DNA from: Zhenpiania hominis
GTDB taxonomy: Bacteria > Bacillota > Clostridia > Peptostreptococcales > Anaerovoracaceae
NCBI RefSeq assembly: GCF_014333425.1
Contig: NZ_JACRYT010000010.1
Location: forward strand, 1-64,000
Length of the DNA stretch: 64,000 nucleotides
Direction: 5' to 3'
The notes beneath the pieces were generated by a model. That model was not told where the DNA came from. It ran no database searches and was given only the letters and a program-made list of their open reading frames with translations. Every line of letters starts with the position of its first letter. Positions within the stretch are counted from its first letter, which is position 1. A program made the position numbers and the translations under genes. This document shows, one piece after another, positions 51,849 through 59,684 of this stretch.

Positions 51849-52697
51849 TTATTTGCTGTAGTCGTAGAAACCAACGCCGGTCTTTCTTCCCAGCTTGTTG
51901 GCACGAACCATTTTTCTGAGCAGCGGATGAGGTCTGTATTTCGGATCTCCGTATTCTCTGTACAGAGTTTCCATAATAGCCAGGCATACATCCAGTCCAA
52001 CCAGGTCGCCCAGCGCGAGAGGTCCCATCGGATGGTTTGCGCCAAGCTGCATAGCAGTGTCGATGCCTTCGGCGTCCGCGACACCGTCTGCCAGGATTCC
52101 GATACCTTCGTTGATCATCGGGATCAGGATTCTGTTTACAACAAATCCAGGAGCTTCCGCAACATCTACCGGAGTCTTTCCGAGAGCTTTTGTCAGCTCG
52201 ATGATGGTTGTTCTTGTTTCTTCGGAAGTTGTCAGGCCTTTTACGATTTCTACCAGTTTCATAGCAGGAACCGGGTTAAAGAAGTGCATTCCGATGATTT
52301 TGTCCGGTCTGTTTGTCGCCGCGGCGATTTCTGTGATGGACAGAGCGGAAGTGTTTGTCGCGATAATCGTATCCGGCTTGCACAGTTCATCTAATTCCTG
52401 GAACAGCGCTTTTTTCGCGTCCATATCTTCCGTTGCCGCTTCAATAATCAGATCCGCGTCTTTTACGATGCTGATATCTGTGGAACCATGGATTCTTCCC
52501 AGGATTGCTTCCTTGTCCGCTTCGGTGATCTTTTCTTTTTTCACCAATTTGTCCAGGTTCTTTGTAACCGTAGCCATTCCTTTATCTACGGAAGTCTGTC
52601 TTCTTGCTCTCAGTACAACTTCGTAACCGTTCTGAGCGAGAACCTGAATAATTCCGGCACCCATTGTTCCTGTGCCTAATACTCCAACCTTTTTCAT
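51849..52697 (-). CDS. hbd: 3-hydroxybutyryl-CoA dehydrogenase
   Basis: 282 residues, the size of clostridial Hbd. The N-terminal Rossmann fold has [19 protein letters not shown]. The catalytic His is in [17 protein letters not shown], and the C-terminal domain has [16 protein letters not shown] and [17 protein letters not shown]. It reduces acetoacetyl-CoA to 3-hydroxybutyryl-CoA in butyrate fermentation, or the reverse in oxidation. Here it stands alone, with no crotonase, thiolase or bcd next to it. A Rex-like operator lies in its leader. Confidence 0.94.
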   Translation of the reverse strand: MKKVGVLGTGTMGAGIIQVLAQNGYEVVLRARRQTSVDKGMATVTKNLDKLVKKEKITEADKEAILGRIHGSTDISIVKDADLIIEAATEDMDAKKALFQELDELCKPDTIIATNTSALSITEIAAATNRPDKIIGMHFFNPVPAMKLVEIVKGLTTSEETRTTIIELTKALGKTPVDVAEAPGFVVNRILIPMINEGIGILADGVADAEGIDTAMQLGANHPMGPLALGDLVGLDVCLAIMETLYREYGDPKYRPHPLLRKMVRANKLGRKTGVGFYDYSK

Positions 52698-52739
52698 TAA
52701 TACGTCCTCCTTGCAGTGTTACAATCCACTTCGCACGGA

Positions 52740-52800
52740 TTGTTAAAAGTTTAACTTTTTCTTATGGGTAATTATATACCATACAGTTATATATTGTAAA
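52740..52800 (-). promoter_or_regulatory. hbd promoter with a Rex-like operator
   Basis: On the minus strand TTTACA (52795-52800), an 18-base spacer and TATAAT (52771-52776). Downstream at 52740-52757 is TTGTTAA-AAGT-TTAACTT (plus-strand reading), matching 12 of the 14 fixed positions of the Rex consensus TTGTTAA-N4-TTAACAA. Rex senses NADH/NAD+ and controls hbd operons in clostridia. The site would sit just after the transcription start, where binding blocks polymerase. Confidence 0.6.
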
Positions 52801-52823
52801 CTATTTTTGTACTATTTGCATTA

Positions 52824-54041
52824 TTAAATTTCCTTTTTCATCTCTTTTTTGTAAGCTTCCACTCCCGGCTGGTCAAACGGGTTGACTCCCATCAGCATGG
52901 CGGTAACGGCGCAGGTGGTCTCAAAGAAATAGATCAGCTGTCCATAGTAGAAAGCGTCTAGCTTTGGAATATCAATGCGGATTACCGGCGTGCCCGCGCT
53001 GCTGTGGGCTTCGATGACCCCCTTCATAGCGGCGCGATTGAGCTGTGTCATGGTTTTGCCCTTCAGCGGGCCTTCCGGAACCGTCAGATCCACCGGGGAC
53101 TGCTCGATATTCAGCACAGTCTCAAAGAAAATCGGGCTGCCCTGCTGGAGGAACTGCCCCATGGAATGAAGATCCGCTGTCAGTTCCAGTCCCGCCGGAA
53201 ACAGTCCTGTGCCTTCCTTTCCTTCACTTTCTCCAAAAAGCTGTTTGATCCATTCTACAAAATATTTTAAATCCGGTTCATAGTGCTGGATCGCTTCTAC
53301 GGATTTTCCTTTCTGAAGCAAGAGATATCTTGCCGCCGCGTAGTCCGGTCCGTCAAAATCCCAGTCCGGCGAAGCAGCCATCACTTCCGCGCCTTCCATC
53401 AAACTTCGGATATCCGCGCCTGCCACCGCGATCGGCAAAAGCCCCACCGGAGTCAGAACGGAATACCGCCCGCCGATGTCCGAAGGAATCACAAAGCTGG
53501 TATACCCTTCCCGCTCTGTTTCCTCGCGAAGGGCGCCGTTTTCGGCGTCTGTAATCGCGTAAATCCTTTTTACTGCCTCTGCTTTTCCATATTTTTTAAT
53601 AAGCGCTTCTTTGAAAATATTAAAAGCCGCCGTTGTTTCTACAGTTGTTCCGGATTTTGAAATGACACATAGGCAGACTTCTTTTGCCGCCATTTCTTCC
53701 AGCAGTCTGGCATGGTACGTCGCGCTTAAGTTAATCCCCGCGAATTTTACTTCCGGCGCGTCCGGCGCTTTTCCCAACGCGTCAATGGCCGCCTTCGCGC
53801 CCAGATAGGAGCCTCCGATTCCAATGACGATAAAAAGTTCGCACTGCTGCCGGATGATATCGCTGACATTTAAAATCCGCTCCATCTCATTTTTATCTTG
53901 CTGAAGGGGCAGCTTTACCCACCCGGTAAAAGTCTCTTTTCCAGACCACAACCGTTCCAGCGCCGTGTCAATTTCCAGCTTCTTCTGCCGGATTTCTTCC
54001 ATGGTCAGACCGCTTTTCGATAGATCGACTTTTATTTCCAT
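52824..54041 (-). CDS. pgi: Glucose-6-phosphate isomerase
   Basis: 405 residues from the ATG at 54041 with GGAGGA upstream; the frame could begin five codons earlier but the SD would then be inside it. Landmarks are IVIGIGGSYLGAKAAID, VISKSGTTVETTAAF, IPSDIGGRYSVLTPVGLLP and GQLIYFFETTCAVTAML. The length is that of the compact Firmicute/Thermotoga-like form, shorter than E. coli Pgi. It interconverts glucose-6-phosphate and fructose-6-phosphate. Confidence 0.95.
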   Translation of the reverse strand: MEIKVDLSKSGLTMEEIRQKKLEIDTALERLWSGKETFTGWVKLPLQQDKNEMERILNVSDIIRQQCELFIVIGIGGSYLGAKAAIDALGKAPDAPEVKFAGINLSATYHARLLEEMAAKEVCLCVISKSGTTVETTAAFNIFKEALIKKYGKAEAVKRIYAITDAENGALREETEREGYTSFVIPSDIGGRYSVLTPVGLLPIAVAGADIRSLMEGAEVMAASPDWDFDGPDYAAARYLLLQKGKSVEAIQHYEPDLKYFVEWIKQLFGESEGKEGTGLFPAGLELTADLHSMGQFLQQGSPIFFETVLNIEQSPVDLTVPEGPLKGKTMTQLNRAAMKGVIEAHSSAGTPVIRIDIPKLDAFYYGQLIYFFETTCAVTAMLMGVNPFDQPGVEAYKKEMKKEI

Positions 54042-54085
54042 ACTCATTTCCTCCAAGAATCTCTGCCGTTTTAGCTTCTGTCTCT

Positions 54086-54113
54086 ATTATACAGGCTTCT
54101 TTTGGATTTTACA
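54086..54113 (-). promoter_or_regulatory. Probable pgi promoter
   Basis: On the minus strand TGTAAA (54108-54113), a 16-base spacer and consensus TATAAT (54086-54091), about 45 bases upstream of the pgi ATG. Confidence 0.6.
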
Positions 54114-54240
54114 CCTTCCTTTTGGATTTTTATCACGACTTCTTCCATAAAAACAGCCGCCCCCGGCGCGAGATGGTGTGCGGGCGGAACGAGCAGGACG
54201 GCGCGTGGGGAGTGGGGATCGGGGAGCGGAGATCGGAGAT

Positions 54241-54332
54241 CGCGAACAAATCGCTGATTATTCTGCTAGAAATGCGCGGCGCGCCAACAAATTTCGGATC
54301 TTTTTCCCAGAAATGCGCAGTTCGCCAACAAA
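54241..54332 (+). repeat. Three-copy intergenic motif array B, 41 bp period
   Basis: CGCGAACAAA at 54241-54250, CGCCAACAAA at 54282-54291 and at 54323-54332, spaced exactly 41 and 41 bases. The last two are each preceded by GAAATGCGC. The pattern, including G in the first copy and C in the later two, is the same as array A at 25670. The surrounding 54114-54720 has a GC-rich stretch (54160-54240) and no gene that I can support. Confidence 0.6.
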
Positions 54333-54733
54333 TTGCTGGTTTTATAAAAAAACCTGCGTTTTCCCATCTTTCTTTTTAACAAAATCCCAATATATAGAAT
54401 TCTACTATGAATTTTTTACAAAATCCGCAATTTAAGTTTCAAAAATTCGGGAAAGTTCGCGTTTCCCCCGCGCCCTTCCAGCTCTTCCCTTTTTATGCAG
54501 AATCCTTCGCTTTTTAAACAATATCCTTCACAACAGATGATCCTCAATCCGGTAAATAGCAAAGACAAATTTCCCATTTTTCTTCTGGATTTCATGCACC
54601 ATCTCAGCATCTCCACAGGCAGAAACGTCTTTTTACTTTCTTCCTTTCCTTTTCATTGTTTATCCTTTGGCCCTTCGTTACATTAAAGCTCTATTCGTTA
54701 TTTTTTCAATTTTATGAAAGGTAGGAAAATACT

Positions 54734-55123
54734 ATGAAAAGGAAATTTGTTTTAATTGTTCTGGCCCTGGTGCTCGCGTTTGGGGCGGTTAGTGTGGTAA
54801 ATGCGAAAGTTATAGCTGCTTCAATTAATACGAACCGCACCAGCAATACTTCTGCAACTGTTTCCGCTAGTGGGGATTTCGATGGGATTAAAGACTCCTG
54901 CACCTGCAAAATTACTCTGCAGGAAAAATATAATGGTTCCTGGCGTAAAGCGACAGGAGTAACGAAAAAAACCGCATCTTTGACGGAAAAAAATACTATT
55001 AGCCTCCTCTTTTCAACAAAATTTACTCTTATCAAAGGAAAAGTCTACAGAGTAAAAGTTACATTTACAGATAAAAAAGGGACTCGGTCAACATCCTCCA
55101 CATATTACAGTGGCAGTTTTTAG
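54734..55123 (+). CDS. Small secreted protein of unknown function
   Basis: 129 residues with a clear signal peptide (MKRKFVLIVLALVLAFGAVSVVNA) and a Thr/Ser-rich mature domain that looks all-beta: repeated short strands such as CKITLQEKYNGSWRKAT and KVYRVKVTFTDKKGT. Two Cys close together (DSCTC). The ATG has AAAGGTAGGA upstream. The stop abuts the stop of the convergent DUF4367 gene. I do not recognise it; similar small proteins are common extracellular products in clostridia. Confidence 0.8.
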   Translation: MKRKFVLIVLALVLAFGAVSVVNAKVIAASINTNRTSNTSATVSASGDFDGIKDSCTCKITLQEKYNGSWRKATGVTKKTASLTEKNTISLLFSTKFTLIKGKVYRVKVTFTDKKGTRSTSSTYYSGSF

Positions 55124-55885
55124 TTAAGTCAATTGATCATAAACTTTTATTAACTCTCTTTCTGAAATATCACCAAAAACGAATATCTTGTCTTTACCGC
55201 TAATTAATACTCCAGATATTTCCTTTTGGTGATTATTTATGTATATTGTTCCTAGCGCAACAGTGTCTTTTTTATCATATTCATTAACAAAAACTGATTG
55301 ATTTCCAGTTTCATCTTGAGATGTTTGTACAATCTGAAATGATTCTTGGCCATCATTCGTTTTAAAAAGATATTCACACTTATATATTTCCTCCGAATAT
55401 CTCTTTACCGTAGCCTTCTCAAACTCATACCCCTCCGGCACATAGCCCGGGATATACAGATTCGGCACATATTCCTTCAAATCTTCAATCTTATCCCAGT
55501 CCGTTTCCGTTATAGAGACTTCGCCGCTGTCGCCTTCCACATCTCCCTCATTAATAATTACCACGCCGTCTTTTTCCTCCACTTTCTGCTTCGTATTTTT
55601 GTCAGCATCGACTGGAACGACGGATTCCGGCAATACGGTATAAATAATCGCGGCGCATACAATCACCGCGGCCGCGGCGGCACTGATTGTTCTAAGACGT
55701 TTTATCTTCCGAGTCTTTCGGTCAGCGGCTTCGAGCTGTTTTAGCTCATCAATATTAATGGAAACTTCCGGTATTTCACCGATTTCCTGTTCCAAACCTT
55801 CCCTTAATACCGCAGCCAGCCTTTGTTCGCCTTCTGTTCTTTCGTTTATGCCTTTATGTTCGTCCCTCTTTCTCTCCTCGTCCAT
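55124..55885 (-). CDS. DUF4367 membrane protein (anti-sigma-like layout)
   Basis: 253 residues: a charged cytoplasmic N-terminus of about 65 residues, one membrane segment (ISAAAAAVIVCAAIIYTVL) and an extracellular DUF4367 domain beginning NLYIPGYVPEGYEFEKATV. This inside-membrane-outside design resembles anti-sigma factors and cell-envelope sensors. However, the upstream gene is an XRE regulator, not an ECF sigma factor, so the partner may be that regulator. It follows it by 15 bases. Confidence 0.82.
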   Translation of the reverse strand: MDEERKRDEHKGINERTEGEQRLAAVLREGLEQEIGEIPEVSINIDELKQLEAADRKTRKIKRLRTISAAAAAVIVCAAIIYTVLPESVVPVDADKNTKQKVEEKDGVVIINEGDVEGDSGEVSITETDWDKIEDLKEYVPNLYIPGYVPEGYEFEKATVKRYSEEIYKCEYLFKTNDGQESFQIVQTSQDETGNQSVFVNEYDKKDTVALGTIYINNHQKEISGVLISGKDKIFVFGDISERELIKVYDQLT

Positions 55886-55900
55886 GTTCTCAGTCCTTTC

Positions 55901-56281
55901 TTACTCCTCGCCTCCGACAATGCCTTCCACATAATAGCGGGCGATCTGCTCCATACACTTGAGCTGCTCCAGGGAGCAGGCGGACAACGGACCCATGATG
56001 TTTTCTTTCACCCGTTCTATTTCCGGATCGCCGGAATCACTGATTGCGTGCTCGCCTGCCAAGATATAGTCCGCGCTCAAATTGAGTATCTGCGTCATTC
56101 TATACAGCGTTTGTATAGACATTCCTTTATCCCCGTATTCGATATCGGCGATGAACTTTCCGGATACACCCAGTTTTGCCGCCAACTGATTTCTCGTCAT
56201 ATGGATCGCCTCTCTCTGTGTCCGGATTCTGCGACCCATCATCTTCATATCGATCTCTTTCAGTTTGTTTGCTGTTTCCAT
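55901..56281 (-). CDS. XRE-family transcriptional regulator
   Basis: 126 residues. N-terminal helix-turn-helix: RTQREAIHMTRNQLAAKLGVSGKFIADIEYGDKGMSIQTLYRMTQIL, a typical Cro/CI-type HTH_3 domain. The C-terminal half (about 70-126) is helical with CSLEQLKCMEQIARYYVEGI and may mediate dimerisation or sensing. It probably controls its own operon with the DUF4367 membrane protein. The gap upstream (56282-56599) holds an inverted repeat, listed separately. Confidence 0.88.
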   Translation of the reverse strand: METANKLKEIDMKMMGRRIRTQREAIHMTRNQLAAKLGVSGKFIADIEYGDKGMSIQTLYRMTQILNLSADYILAGEHAISDSGDPEIERVKENIMGPLSACSLEQLKCMEQIARYYVEGIVGGEE

Positions 56282-56522
56282 TATACTATAGACCTATCCT
56301 CTCCGGGAGCTTCCTCTATCAGTTACATAACTCCCTACCTTTAGTCTAGTATTCTGAGACCACAGCAAAATAACCTGAGAGTAGAATCCTTTATATCTTT
56401 ACAGGGTTTTTACACAAAAGCTCAATTTCCAGTCCGGTTCTCGCAAAATTTTCCCTTTTGAAGACTCAGACAATTAGTTTGAGTTTCCCCATTTTTTCCA
56501 AGAACAAATGGGGACATAGAAA

Positions 56523-56580
56523 ATGCAAAAACACGGAACCTCCGCTATAATTAAATCACGACAAATAACCATTTTTGCAT
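56523..56580. other. Intergenic inverted repeat around a TATAAT
   Basis: ATGCAAAAA (56523-56531) and TTTTTGCAT (56572-56580) are inverted around 40 bases that contain TATAAT (56546-56551). It may be an operator or a decayed element end; the gap 56282-56599 shows no gene. Confidence 0.35.
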
Positions 56581-56668
56581 GATTCATTATAGCAGATGGT
56601 GTTGTACAATAATAGATGACAAGAACTCCTCAAAGTTAGTAGCATAAAAACTAATGGAGGAGGAAGAC

Positions 56669-56977
56669 ATGGGAAAAGCAAAGCAATATGATAAAGGCTT
56701 TAAAATCCAGGCAGTCAAATTAACACAAGAAATAGGTTCAACAAGAACCGCGAAAGAATTGGGTATCCCGGTCAACACCCTGTATGGATGGATGCGTGCA
56801 TACAAAGAGGGACGGCTTGAATGCGGAGTGAGGACACCCGGAAATGCTATGACACTATCAGAGGAAGTCGCAATGCTGCGCAAGAAGGTTAAGCAACAGG
56901 AGAAAGAAATACGACGTTTGAATGAGCTTAACGATTTTCTTGAGGAGGCCAGCACTTTTTTCGCCGCGAGCCGTTAG
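56669..56977 (+). CDS. IS3-family transposase OrfA
   Basis: 102 residues from the ATG at 56669, which has GGAGGAGG upstream. The helix-turn-helix is KLTQEIGSTRTAKELGIPVNTLYGWM and the C-terminal leucine-rich coiled coil LSEEVAMLRKKVKQQEKEI is typical of OrfA, followed by LNDFLEEASTFFAASR at the usual frameshift region. It is intact, but without a working OrfB it should be at most a DNA-binding inhibitor. Confidence 0.9.
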   Translation: MGKAKQYDKGFKIQAVKLTQEIGSTRTAKELGIPVNTLYGWMRAYKEGRLECGVRTPGNAMTLSEEVAMLRKKVKQQEKEIRRLNELNDFLEEASTFFAASR

Positions 56978-57515
56978 AAGTCAAAAAAATAGAACGCATA
57001 AAATTCATAGCCATAAAGACCGACGACGGAAAGAGGAAAGGAAAAATAGCATTCTACTGTAAAACGCTAAATGTAAGCAAGCAAGGATTTTACAAATATT
57101 TTAGAAATCGTAAGAGACCCTGGAACTATCAAAGACTGGCAAATGTGATGTTGGAGATGTTGGAAGAAGATGAATGCAATGATACATATGGCCGGAAAAG
57201 GATGTATGTGGCATTGTTGTTGGAAAAGACCTGAAGGAGTGGATATTCCAAGCGAAAGACATGAACAGCGCGGGAGGCAGATGCCATGATAACGCCAGAT
57301 GCGAAAGCATGTGGGCGAGATTTAAGGAGGAACTCTTATATGGACGGTATGATATGGAGAAGATGACAATGAGTGAACGGAAGCCTTTGATATGGAGGTA
57401 CTTCATGAATTATTGGAACAACCGCAGGATCTGCTTCTCTATTGGAGGGCTTTCTCCGGCAGAAAAAAGCAGACGGTATTATGAGCAGATGGCCGACGCA
57501 GCATCTACCTGCATG
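56960..57515 (+). pseudogene. Remnant of IS3-family transposase OrfB
   Basis: Pieces of OrfB are readable in more than one frame: KRKGKIAFYCKTLNVSKQGFYKYFRNR, then LEEDECNDTYGRKRMYVAL, a stop near 57231, and after a deletion SAGGRCHDNARCESMWARFKEELL and YFMNYWNNRRICFSIGGLSP. The first catalytic acids are gone; only the end of the domain remains. Confidence 0.85.
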
Positions 57516-57564
57516 GGTTACGGTTGCCTTTTGGACTTCGTGGCTACTTGTCCGTCATACAAAA

Positions 57565-57670
57565 AACTGCATCGCCATCGATGCCTCTGCCGATACGATC
57601 AGCACTCTGTCCGGAAAACTGGGCGCGCTTCCCGGAATTACCACAAAGACGATTTACGCCAAAGCACAAC
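57565..57670 (+). pseudogene. C-terminal fragment of a TM1266-type iron-only hydrogenase system regulator
   Basis: The plus-strand frame reads NCIAIDASADTISTLSGKLG then ALPGITTKTIYAKA. This matches how TM1266-family putative hydrogenase regulators end (NikR/ACT-like fold with DAPxDxISxLSGKLGxLPGVxxKT). Only about 35 residues remain, fused to the IS3 remnant upstream. The family is named from its neighbours hydE, hydF and hydG, which lie 10 kb away here. Recognition is from memory of the motif. Confidence 0.55.
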
Positions 57671-57691
57671 TCTGCCGCATATCGAAATTTG

Positions 57692-57880
57692 TCAGGATGC
57701 TGCAGAGATTTCAAATCGGAAAAAGCAAAAACAGCGGCGGTCTCCCGGAATCAGGGGAACCCCCGCGTTTTTCGCACACAAAATATCAAACATGGTATCC
57801 CCAGCATAATTCTTTGTTCCGGATCTGATCCCGGTTTTTTCAGTGCAATATTAAGAGTTTCCGGATCCGGTTTATGTTTT
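57692..57880 (-). pseudogene. C-terminal fragment of a HAD-family phosphatase
   Basis: Minus strand: KHKPDPETLNIALKK (HAD motif III with Lys), then GSDPEQRIMLG, a one-base deletion at a G run near 57796-57800, and in the next frame GDTMFDILCAKNAGVPLIPGD (motif IV). The reading ends at TGA 57692-57694. The nucleophile DxD part is absent. It is a degraded phosphoglycolate-phosphatase-like gene facing the ABC genes. Confidence 0.6.
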
Positions 57881-57947
57881 ACCGCATCGTTTCTCTTACG
57901 TTGAAAAGTTGTGGAGATTTTATGCGGGTGTCTCTAACGCTTTTCTT

Positions 57948-59684
57948 TTACATCTGAATCACTTCCCTGGCAATACCCATGGTGGATTTGCGGTGGGACA
58001 CCAGCACGACTGTTTTGCCATCGCATTCTTCCCGCAGGGTTTTCAGTATTATTCCTTCGTTCAAGCTGTCCAAATTGCTGGTCGGCTCATCGAAAAAGAT
58101 CATGTCCGGATCATGGAGAAACGCTCTTGCAATCCCGATCCTCTGCCGTTCACCGCCGGAGAGGGAATCCCCCAGCTCCGCAAGTTCGGTATCGTAGCCG
58201 TCCGGCAGACTCATTACAAAATCGTGGAGAGAAGCTTTACGGGCAGCTTCTTCCACTTCCGAATCCGCGGCGCCGACATTGCCCAGACGGATATTGTTGC
58301 CAATCGTATCATGAAAGAGAAAAGTCTCCTGCGTTACATAGGCAATATGCTTTCGCAGATCTGAAGTTGTAATCTGATTTACATCTGTTTCCCCGTAACA
58401 AATCTGTCCCTGTTCCACTTCAAAGAAACGCATTAAAAGTTTGAGCAGCGTAGATTTTCCGCACCCGCTTTTTCCCAGAATGCCTGTGATTTCTCCTTTC
58501 GGGAACCGGGCCCGGAACTGTGATAAAATCTTCTTTTTTCCATAAGAAAAATCCACATGATCCACGGCAATCGAGTCAAAAGGAAATGCTTCGCCGTTTT
58601 CCACCTCATACACCTGCGGTTCTTCTTTCAGCAGATCCAGCACCCGATTCCCGCAGGCCAAAGTCTGGTTCAAATTGTTAGAAAGGCTGGACAGCGCCGC
58701 AACCGGCCCAAACGAACTCATCATTGCCATGACCGCAATCATCGCATCCGCGAAACTAAGCGTTCCCGCCGAAACCTGCAATCCGCCCATTACCAGGCTG
58801 ACCCCTGCTGCAGCGATAATCACAAAATCCGTCATTGCTCCCTGCCTTGTTTCCAACGCCTTCAAACGCTTATTCGCGCCGGAAAGAATCGTCGTTTTCT
58901 CCTTCATCTGCTCCCTGCGGGTCTCTCCCTGATCGTACTGAAGAATTTCATCCATCCCCCGCAGATTATCCAGTACCACCGAATTCAGTTCCCCGAACTT
59001 ATCCCTGTACTGTCTGCCCCTGCCGCTCCCCAAATGCCCGTTGATCAGCGGAATTACGGCACCTGCCAGCAGGTAGCAGATCAACGCCAGCACACCGAAA
59101 GAAATCGAGAAGTTTCCGACAAAAATGATCATCACAATGGAAGTGATAATTGCAATAGCAATCGGAGAAATGGTATGCGCGTAAAAAACTTCCAGCAGTT
59201 CAATATCCGAAGTGATCATGGAAATCAGATTGCCGCGCTCTTTGCCTTCCAGCTTTGCCGGAGCCAGCCTGCGCAAGGCCGCAAACACCTTGTGCCGAAT
59301 CTGCGCCAGCAATTTGAACGCGATATAATGATTGCACGCCTGCTCCGCATACCGCAGAAATGCCCGCGCCAGCGCCAGCACAATCAAAATCACCGCAGCT
59401 GTCCGCAACGGGAACGGGCTGGCAAGATCCATTGCGGAAAGCAGCCCGAAACCGCCCATAATCGTCAAAAATGAAGCGCACAAATTACCTGCGCACCCCA
59501 TCAGAATCGCCAGTAGCATGATACCCAGCATCGGCTTCACCATTCCGATCAGCCCCATCATCACACGAAAACCGCTGCGCGGCTTTGCATTCTTTTTTTC
59601 TGAATTCCCCGTCCCGGGATCCGATTTTGTGGATTTTCCGCGAATTACCTCATCCTGAATCCCCTTATTTTCCGACCGCTTCAT
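57948..59684 (-). CDS. ABC transporter half-subunit, CydC-like
   Basis: 578 residues. A Lys/Ser-rich cytoplasmic start of about 45 residues is followed by a six-helix exporter-type membrane domain and an ATPase with Walker A GKSGCGKST, signature DSLSGGERQRIGIARAFL and Walker B MIFFDEPTSNLD. It pairs with the next gene upstream, overlapping it by 20 bases. The fold is that of CydDC or of YbtPQ/IrtAB siderophore importers. Because it ends an operon with siderophore-type uptake genes, a role in iron-siderophore handling is more likely than cytochrome bd assembly. Confidence 0.85.
   Translation of the reverse strand: MKRSENKGIQDEVIRGKSTKSDPGTGNSEKKNAKPRSGFRVMMGLIGMVKPMLGIMLLAILMGCAGNLCASFLTIMGGFGLLSAMDLASPFPLRTAAVILIVLALARAFLRYAEQACNHYIAFKLLAQIRHKVFAALRRLAPAKLEGKERGNLISMITSDIELLEVFYAHTISPIAIAIITSIVMIIFVGNFSISFGVLALICYLLAGAVIPLINGHLGSGRGRQYRDKFGELNSVVLDNLRGMDEILQYDQGETRREQMKEKTTILSGANKRLKALETRQGAMTDFVIIAAAGVSLVMGGLQVSAGTLSFADAMIAVMAMMSSFGPVAALSSLSNNLNQTLACGNRVLDLLKEEPQVYEVENGEAFPFDSIAVDHVDFSYGKKKILSQFRARFPKGEITGILGKSGCGKSTLLKLLMRFFEVEQGQICYGETDVNQITTSDLRKHIAYVTQETFLFHDTIGNNIRLGNVGAADSEVEEAARKASLHDFVMSLPDGYDTELAELGDSLSGGERQRIGIARAFLHDPDMIFFDEPTSNLDSLNEGIILKTLREECDGKTVVLVSHRKSTMGIAREVIQM

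Larger units (their letters stand above)
56600..57515 (+). mobile_element. Deleted IS3-family insertion sequence
   Basis: The left end is probably TGTTGTACAAT at 56600-56610. OrfA is intact; orfB begins in another frame as usual for IS3 but its middle, including most of the DDE core, is missing. The final part (CHDNARCESMWARFKEELLYG ... YMNYWNNRRI-type) is recognisable up to about 57515, after which unrelated sequence begins, so no right terminal repeat was found. The element cannot move by itself. Confidence 0.85.

Noticed and set aside
54114..54720. Small plus-strand frames in the gap upstream of the secreted protein gene
   Set aside because: They are low complexity, cross the motif array and have no ribosome-binding sites.
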